Assembly: GCF_900110555.1 (NCBI RefSeq)
Contig: NZ_FOEE01000005.1
Location: 124,001-188,000 of the forward strand
Source of the DNA: Trujillonella endophytica
GTDB taxonomy: Bacteria; Actinomycetota; Actinomycetes; Mycobacteriales; Geodermatophilaceae
Direction of reading: 5' to 3'
Length of the DNA stretch: 64,000 nucleotides
The notes beneath the pieces are model-generated. The model saw only the letters and a program-made list of their open reading frames with translations, did not search any database and was not told the origin of the DNA. Positions 57,018 through 64,000 of the stretch are shown here, one piece after another. Positions within the stretch are counted from its first letter, which is position 1; every line of letters begins with the position of its first letter. A program made the position numbers and the translations under genes.

Positions 57018-57761
57018 GTGCGCGTGGGCTCCCCGGTGACGGCGTCGACCCGGGAGCGGGTGACCGCGCCGTGCGCCGTCCTGTTCGACATGGACGGCAC
57101 GCTCGTGGAGACCGAGGAGTACTGGGGCGAGGCCCTGCACGACCTCGCCCGCCGGCGCGGCGGCGAGCTGAGCGCGGCGGCGCGAGGGGCGACCGTCGGC
57201 ACCAGCATGCGGACGGCGATGGGGGTGCTGTACGCCGACCTCGGCCTGCCGCCGGCCGAGTCCGCCCTGGAGGCGGACGCCCGCTGGGTGGAGGACCGCG
57301 TCGCCGGCCTGATGGCCGCCGGGGTGCGCTGGCGCCCGGGTGCCCGCGAGCTGCTCGCCGCGGTGCGGACGGCGGGGGTGCCCACCGCCCTGGTGACGAC
57401 GACGAACCGGCGGCTGACCGACCTGGTGCTGGCCTCCGTGGCCCGCTCCTTCGGCGGGCGCCTCCCGTTCGACGTCACCGTCTGCGGCGACGAGGTGCCC
57501 GCGCGCAAGCCCGACCCCGCTCCCTACCGGCAGGCGGCGGGCGCCCTGGGCGTCGACGTGCGGTGCTGCGTGGTCGTCGAGGACTCGGCGGTCGGGGTGG
57601 CGGCGGGTCTCGCCTCGGGCGCCGCGGTGCTCGGCGTGCCGGCGATGCAGACGCTCGACCCGGCGCCCGGCCTGGTGCTGCGGGAGACCCTCGCCGGGCT
57701 GGGGTTGGCCGAGCTCGCGGCGATGCTGGCGCCGGCCGGCCTCGCCTGCCGGTGCGGCTGA
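57018..57761 (+). CDS. HAD family hydrolase (beta-phosphoglucomutase-like)
   Basis: A 247-residue phosphatase. The nucleophile motif is LFDMDGTLVETEEYW; motif II is ALVTTTNRR, the Lys motif is RKPDPAPYRQAA, and motif IV is VVVEDSAVGVAAG. Substrate unknown. The start is uncertain: GTG 57018 or 57024, with TACCGT shortly upstream suggesting a leaderless message. It is convergent with the HtaA-domain gene, 4 nt away. Confidence 0.88.
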   Translation: MRVGSPVTASTRERVTAPCAVLFDMDGTLVETEEYWGEALHDLARRRGGELSAAARGATVGTSMRTAMGVLYADLGLPPAESALEADARWVEDRVAGLMAAGVRWRPGARELLAAVRTAGVPTALVTTTNRRLTDLVLASVARSFGGRLPFDVTVCGDEVPARKPDPAPYRQAAGALGVDVRCCVVVEDSAVGVAAGLASGAAVLGVPAMQTLDPAPGLVLRETLAGLGLAELAAMLAPAGLACRCG

Positions 57762-57765
57762 CGGC

Positions 57766-58290
57766 TCAACCGCGCAGGGGCAGGACCACGCTGAGCTGCT
57801 CGAACGGCTCGCCCGGCTGGTAGACGTCGTTGAACAGCACCGAGCCGGCCTCGGTGAGCCGGACGTCGGACCCCAGCCACACCTGCGCCCCCTCGGGGGC
57901 CGGCCCCGGCTGCAGGCGCAGCGTGACCAGCGGGACGCGGGCGGCGTCGGCCCGGGCGTAGGGGTCCTCGATGGAGAGGTCGGCCTCCTCGCCACGCACG
58001 GTGATCAGCGGGGCCGCGACGCGCACGAACAGCATCCCGCCGTGCCCCTTGAACCGGATGTCGCCGCGGAAGGCCCACACGTGGTCGACGTCGGGCGCGG
58101 CGGCGGCGCTCGCGGTGGCATCGTCGGCGGGGAACAGGAGCGTGTCGTCGCCGAGCGGCACCGCGCCGTCGTGGATGGACCCCTGCCCGTCGGGCATCCG
58201 GCGCACGTAGGCGATGAAGGACCGCTTGATGCCCCACAACAGCCCGAACGGGATCTCGCCCGTGGACCCGTCCGCCGGCTGCTCGCTCAT
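57766..58290 (-). CDS. HtaA domain protein, soluble
   Basis: A 174-residue protein with an HtaA-type heme-binding domain: FGLLWGIKRSFIAYVRRM near the start, VWAFRGDIRFKGHGGML and LVTLRLQPG later. HtaA proteins of Corynebacterium bind hemin at the cell surface. Here there is no signal peptide or membrane anchor, so it is probably cytosolic. The ATG at 58290 is preferred over 58308. No iron box was seen in the short upstream gap. Confidence 0.75.
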   Translation of the reverse strand: MSEQPADGSTGEIPFGLLWGIKRSFIAYVRRMPDGQGSIHDGAVPLGDDTLLFPADDATASAAAAPDVDHVWAFRGDIRFKGHGGMLFVRVAAPLITVRGEEADLSIEDPYARADAARVPLVTLRLQPGPAPEGAQVWLGSDVRLTEAGSVLFNDVYQPGEPFEQLSVVLPLRG

Positions 58291-58326
58291 GGTCGGCGAT
58301 CCTGCCATCCGCGGCCGGGCCGGCGC

Positions 58327-59115
58327 TCAGCCGAAGGTGCTGGCCGCGAGCCACCCGTCCAGCAGCGCACGGTCCCCGAACACCTCGGCGCCGGCGTCGT
58401 CGATCCGCTGCCGGCCGCAGACCACGAGCAGGAGCCCCGCCACCGGCCCGCGGACCGCGACCGCGGACTTCTCGTGCGCGCGCCGCCACGAGGGCACGGC
58501 GCCGGTCAGGTCGACCACCCACTCGGCGTCGAGGGAGGCGGGGGTGTCCGTGGCGTGCAGGTGGACGGTCCGCCCCGGGCCCAGCAGGGCGCGGCGCTCG
58601 GGGAAGAGCTCGAGCATCTGCGGCACCGAGGCGAGCTCGAGCCACTCGTCGAGCCCGTCGACCGCGAGTTCGGGGTCGACGGTCCAGGGCCGGCCGGCAG
58701 CCAGGGCGGCGTCGGCGCCGTGCACGACCGTCTCGTGGGTGAAGCGCCGGGTGAAGAAGCTTGCGGCGCCGGGGCCGAACGGTGTCCACACCGGGGCGTC
58801 GGGACCGGCCTCCCGGAGGGCCCGGGCCAGTGCGGCGGAGCTCTCGGCCAGGGCCCGGTCCAGCTCTGCCGGGGGCTGCTCGGCCGGTCGGGTGACGTTC
58901 CGGAAGAACGCGTCGTCCGGTGGGGCGTCCGCCCGGGCGGCGACGAGGTCGGCCGCCCAGCGCTGCCCGCCGGACAGGTGCCGGACCAGCGCGCCGACGG
59001 TCCAGCCCGGGCAGGTGGGAACGGGAGTGGCCGGATCGGCGGACCGCACCACGTCGCGGAGCAGCTCGGTCCGGTCGAGGAGGGCGGCGATCAGCCGCTC
59101 GTGGCTCAGGGGCAC
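58327..59115 (-). CDS. Maleylpyruvate isomerase family mycothiol-dependent enzyme
   Basis: A 262-residue DinB-like protein with the MDMPI N-terminal domain. Recognisable are CPGWTVGALVRHLSGGQRWA, HETVVHGADAALAAG (metal-binding His residues) and a C-terminal sterol-carrier-like domain. Family members use mycothiol as cofactor, in line with mshC in this window. Substrate unknown. Confidence 0.87.
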   Translation of the reverse strand: MPLSHERLIAALLDRTELLRDVVRSADPATPVPTCPGWTVGALVRHLSGGQRWAADLVAARADAPPDDAFFRNVTRPAEQPPAELDRALAESSAALARALREAGPDAPVWTPFGPGAASFFTRRFTHETVVHGADAALAAGRPWTVDPELAVDGLDEWLELASVPQMLELFPERRALLGPGRTVHLHATDTPASLDAEWVVDLTGAVPSWRRAHEKSAVAVRGPVAGLLLVVCGRQRIDDAGAEVFGDRALLDGWLAASTFG

Positions 59116-59194
59116 GGGCAGGGAGCCTGTCAGACGGCCCCGGTGCAGGGGGCCGCACCGAGCGTGCGAGCGGTGGGGAGCACCGGGGCCCTCA

Positions 59195-61202
<2,008 letters not shown>

Positions 61203-61361
61203 GCACCCGCCCCGCCCGTCCTCGCGGGCCCGGTCGGCGCCCCGCGGCGGGGCCACGGGGGTTCGGTATCAGCTCGGCAGACGTAGCGCGAGCCACCGGC
61301 GGCGTCCCCTCCTGCGTGTATAGATTTGCGTCCTGGCTCCCCCGATGTGCGGAGGTGCGCG

Positions 61362-63143
61362 ATGGGCCCAGGTGTTGGCAGTGGTCCCGACGAGTTCCGG
61401 GCGCGGCGCGAACGTGATGTGACCGCGCTCCTCAGCCAGATCTCCTACCTCGAGGAGGAGATCGGTCTCCTGCGCCGCAAGGTGGCCGAGAGCCCACGGA
61501 CGGTGCGCGCCCTCGAGGAGCGGATCGCCGAGGCGGAGGGGCGCGCGGCGTTCCTCTCCGAACGCAACGACAAGCTGGCCGGCACGCTGCGCGAGGCGCG
61601 CGAGCAGCTGGTGGCGCTCAAGGAAGAGGTCGAGCGGCTCGGGCAGCCGCCGTCCGGCTACGGCGTCTTCCTGACCCGGCACACCGACGGCACCGTCGAC
61701 GTCTTCACCGGCGGGCGCAAGCTGCGGGTCACGGTGTCCCCGTCGGTCGAGGTCGACGGGCTGCAGCACGGCCAGGAGCTGATGCTCAACGAGGCCATGA
61801 ACGTCGTCGAGGCGCGCGGCTTCGAGCGCGGCGGCGACATCGTCATGCTCAAGGAGCTGCTCGAGCCGGTCGAGGGCGAGGTGCGGCGGGCCCTGGTGAT
61901 CGGGCACACCGACGAGGAGCGCGTCGTCTTCCTCGCCGACTCCCTCACCGGCCAGCCGCTGCGCAGCGGCGACTCGCTGCTGCTGGAGTCCCGGTCGGGC
62001 TACGCCTACGAGAAGATCCCCAAGAGCGAGGTCGAGGAGCTCGTCCTCGAAGAGGTCCCCGACATCGACTACACCGACATCGGCGGGCTGGCCCGGCAGA
62101 TCGAGCAGATCCGCGACGCCGTGGAGCTGCCGTTCCTGCACGCCGACCTGTTCCGCGAGTTCGAGCTGCGCCCGCCCAAGGGCATCCTGCTGTACGGGCC
62201 GCCCGGCTGCGGCAAGACGCTGATCGCCAAGGCCGTGGCCAACTCGCTGGCCAAGAAGGTCTCGGCGCTCAAGGGCGAGGGGCAGGGCAAGTCGTTCTTC
62301 CTGAACATCAAGGGCCCGGAGCTGCTCAACAAGTACGTCGGCGAGACCGAGCGGCACATCCGGCTGGTGTTCCAGCGGGCGCGGGAGAAGGCGAGCGAGG
62401 GCACGCCGGTCATCGTGTTCTTCGACGAGATGGACTCGATCTTCCGCACTCGCGGGTCCGGGGTGTCCTCGGACGTGGAGAGCACCATCGTCCCGCAGTT
62501 GCTCAGCGAGATCGACGGCGTCGAGGGCCTGGAGAACGTCATCGTCATCGGCGCCTCCAACCGCGAGGACATGATCGACCCGGCGATCCTGCGGCCGGGC
62601 CGGCTCGACGTGAAGATCAAGATCGAGCGGCCGGACGCCGAGGCGGCCCGCGACATCTTCACGAAGTACCTGACGACGACGCTGCCGCTGCACTCCGACG
62701 ACCTCGCCGAGCACGGCGGCAGCCGCGAGGCGACGATCGCCGGGATGATCCAGCGCACCGTCGAGCGGATGTACACCGAGAGCGAGGAGAACCGGTTCCT
62801 CGAGGTCACCTACGCCAACGGTGACAAGGAGGTCCTGTACTTCAAGGACTTCAACTCCGGAGCGATGCTCCAGAACATCGTCGACCGCGCCAAGAAGATG
62901 GCGATCAAGGAGCGGCTGGAGACCGGGGCGGGCGGGCTGCGGGTCGGTCACCTCATGCAGGCCTGCCTGGACGAGTTCAAGGAGAACGAGGACCTGCCGA
63001 ACACGACCAACCCGGACGACTGGGCACGGATCTCGGGCAAGAAGGGCGAGCGGATCGTGTACATCCGCACGCTCATCAGCGGCAAGGGCAGCGAGTCCGG
63101 CCGGGCCATCGACACCGCCACGAACACCGGCCAGTACCTGTAA
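61362..63143 (+). CDS. arc: Proteasome-associated ATPase Arc (Mpa)
   Basis: Hexameric AAA ATPase that unfolds pupylated proteins and feeds the 20S proteasome. 593 residues. Order: N-terminal coiled coil (about 20-90), two OB domains (about 95-235), AAA domain with Walker A GPPGCGKT (near 280) and Walker [11 protein letters not shown] (near 350), and the C-terminal QYL that docks into the 20S ring. The ATG at 61362 has GGAGG 6 nt upstream; TATAGA at 61318 is a probable -10. Confidence 0.96.
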   Translation: MGPGVGSGPDEFRARRERDVTALLSQISYLEEEIGLLRRKVAESPRTVRALEERIAEAEGRAAFLSERNDKLAGTLREAREQLVALKEEVERLGQPPSGYGVFLTRHTDGTVDVFTGGRKLRVTVSPSVEVDGLQHGQELMLNEAMNVVEARGFERGGDIVMLKELLEPVEGEVRRALVIGHTDEERVVFLADSLTGQPLRSGDSLLLESRSGYAYEKIPKSEVEELVLEEVPDIDYTDIGGLARQIEQIRDAVELPFLHADLFREFELRPPKGILLYGPPGCGKTLIAKAVANSLAKKVSALKGEGQGKSFFLNIKGPELLNKYVGETERHIRLVFQRAREKASEGTPVIVFFDEMDSIFRTRGSGVSSDVESTIVPQLLSEIDGVEGLENVIVIGASNREDMIDPAILRPGRLDVKIKIERPDAEAARDIFTKYLTTTLPLHSDDLAEHGGSREATIAGMIQRTVERMYTESEENRFLEVTYANGDKEVLYFKDFNSGAMLQNIVDRAKKMAIKERLETGAGGLRVGHLMQACLDEFKENEDLPNTTNPDDWARISGKKGERIVYIRTLISGKGSESGRAIDTATNTGQYL

Positions 63144-63152
63144 CGCCGCCGA

Positions 63153-63190
63153 CCGCGGCACCGACCCCCTCACCGGGGCCGGTGCCGCGG
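63153..63190 (+). terminator. Hairpin after arc
   Basis: Arms CCGCGGCACCG / CGGTGCCGCGG (11 bp) with an inner CCCC/GGGG pairing, 10 nt after the arc stop and before the next ribosome site. Confidence 0.55.
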
Positions 63191-63223
63191 AAGGTCCACC
63201 GCCGGGGAGGGGGCCCGCACGTC

Positions 63224-64000
63224 ATGGGTGCCACCCGTTCGCACCGTCGCGCCCGGTGGGCCGTCGCGGCGCTGATGGCTGCGGCGCTGCTCGCCGGCTG
63301 CAGCAGCACGGTCGCCGGCGACGCGCTGCCCGCCGACCCCGGTCCGGCCAAGCCCACCGTGCCCGCGGCCGGCCCGGGCGGCGCAGATCCGGCGGCCCTG
63401 CCGATCGTGGGCACCTGCTACGACCTGGACGCGGGGCAGGAGAGCACGCCGCTCGACCCGCCCGGGTCGGTGTCGTGCGGCGACCCGCACGACGCGGAGA
63501 CCGCGGTCGTGGGCGACACCGGTCTCGGCCCGGACGACGAGCGGCCGGTCGAGGACGACCTGTACGACGACACCCCGCTGGGCCGGGCGTTCGGCGAGCT
63601 GTGCTCCCTCGACGACGTCGTCGCCTACCTGGGCGGCGAGGACCCCGAGGACCCCTACGCCTACTACGCGTCGTTCCTGCCGTCGGAGGACCAGTGGGAG
63701 GCGGGCGCCCGCTGGATGCGCTGCGACGTCTTCTACGGCTACACAGACCCCGAGACAGCACCCGGCGTGATGGCGGGCGGGCTGGCCGGCCCGGACTCGG
63801 CGGCCTACCGGGTCTGCTTCAGCGGGTCGGCGACGAGCTACGGCGTCGTCCCCTGCTCGGAGCCGCACGAGGCCGAGCCGACCGGCTTCGCGCTCGCCGA
63901 CGTCCCCGAGGGCGCGCCGTATCCCGACGAGCCCACCCGGCAGGCCCTCGCCGCCAGCTGTGCCGACGAGGTGCAGGAGTACGTCGGCGGGCCGGCGCCG
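63224..64000 (+). CDS. Septum-formation-type lipoprotein, 3' end beyond window
   Basis: At least 259 residues. A basic N-terminus, hydrophobic segment and lipobox LLAGC (Cys near residue 26) mark an envelope lipoprotein. Two repeats follow, each with spaced cysteines and an acidic patch: GTCYDLD...VSCGDPHDAET and RVCFSGS...VPCSEPHEAEPTG. The C-x-P-H-x-A-E pattern is that of actinobacterial septum-formation-family domains. GGGGAGGGGG lies 10 nt before the ATG. Confidence 0.8.
   Translation, partial: MGATRSHRRARWAVAALMAAALLAGCSSTVAGDALPADPGPAKPTVPAAGPGGADPAALPIVGTCYDLDAGQESTPLDPPGSVSCGDPHDAETAVVGDTGLGPDDERPVEDDLYDDTPLGRAFGELCSLDDVVAYLGGEDPEDPYAYYASFLPSEDQWEAGARWMRCDVFYGYTDPETAPGVMAGGLAGPDSAAYRVCFSGSATSYGVVPCSEPHEAEPTGFALADVPEGAPYPDEPTRQALAASCADEVQEYVGGPAP

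Overview
This window comes from a very GC-rich (roughly 73-75%) actinobacterial chromosome. It carries mycothiol ligase (mshC), a mycothiol-dependent maleylpyruvate-isomerase-family enzyme, the proteasome ATPase Arc/Mpa ending in Gln-Tyr-Leu, F420/LLM-type oxidoreductases, IdeR-type iron boxes and many leaderless genes. The protein style suggests Geodermatophilaceae (Blastococcus/Geodermatophilus/Modestobacter-like); that family-level placement is an inference.

Layout. 1-14.7 kb: a P-type ATPase cut by the left edge, a 2TM protein, a small pentad-repeat protein, a carboxylesterase, an AMIN-like lipoprotein, an overlapping acyl-CoA synthetase/DUF998/VOC operon, an iron-boxed siderophore-interacting protein with a 15-codon leader ORF, a formaldehyde-dehydrogenase-like enzyme, a remarkable 6-residue-periodic Cys-rich protein, and a CPBP protease/DUF5655 pair. 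14.8-20.1 kb: a methyltransferase and LuxR regulator, then a decayed stretch holding a frameshifted relE, a 5'-truncated membrane ORF coupled to a K+ channel, and a fused alpha/beta-hydrolase/nitroreductase remnant. 20.1-24.3 kb: an ABC exporter whose ATPase and FtsX-type permease genes flank an ABM-like protein. 25-27.1 kb: an NDMA-type alcohol dehydrogenase, an intact relBE-like toxin-antitoxin pair and tRNA-Leu(GAG).

27-43 kb is mostly housekeeping: M20 peptidase, SDR, PmtA-like methyltransferase, an iron-boxed DUF2470 protein, RecD2-like helicase, aldo/keto reductase, UppP, and the conserved phosphatase-DUF3090-SCO1664-mshC neighbourhood (with a VOC/SRPBCC pair inserted) followed by dgt. 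43-48 kb: PAC2 protein and cobalamin-dependent methionine synthase. 48-57 kb is an accessory acyl-CoA/catabolic region: LLM oxidoreductase, two paralogous thioesterases each beside a TetR regulator, two amidohydrolase-fold proteins (one lacking the usual metal ligands) under look-alike operators, an acyl-CoA ligase and an enoyl-CoA hydratase. 57-64 kb: HAD hydrolase, soluble HtaA-domain protein, mycothiol-dependent enzyme, RecB-family nuclease, TrmI, Arc and a septum-formation-type lipoprotein cut by the right edge.

The most unusual items are the Cys-rich hexad-repeat protein at 12.2 kb, the probable pseudo-amidohydrolase with its shared operator at 50.6/51.5 kb, the leader ORF of the iron-regulated gene at 9.1 kb, and the relE pair (one intact, one frameshifted). 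I did not see phage, CRISPR, transposase or an obvious defence system.
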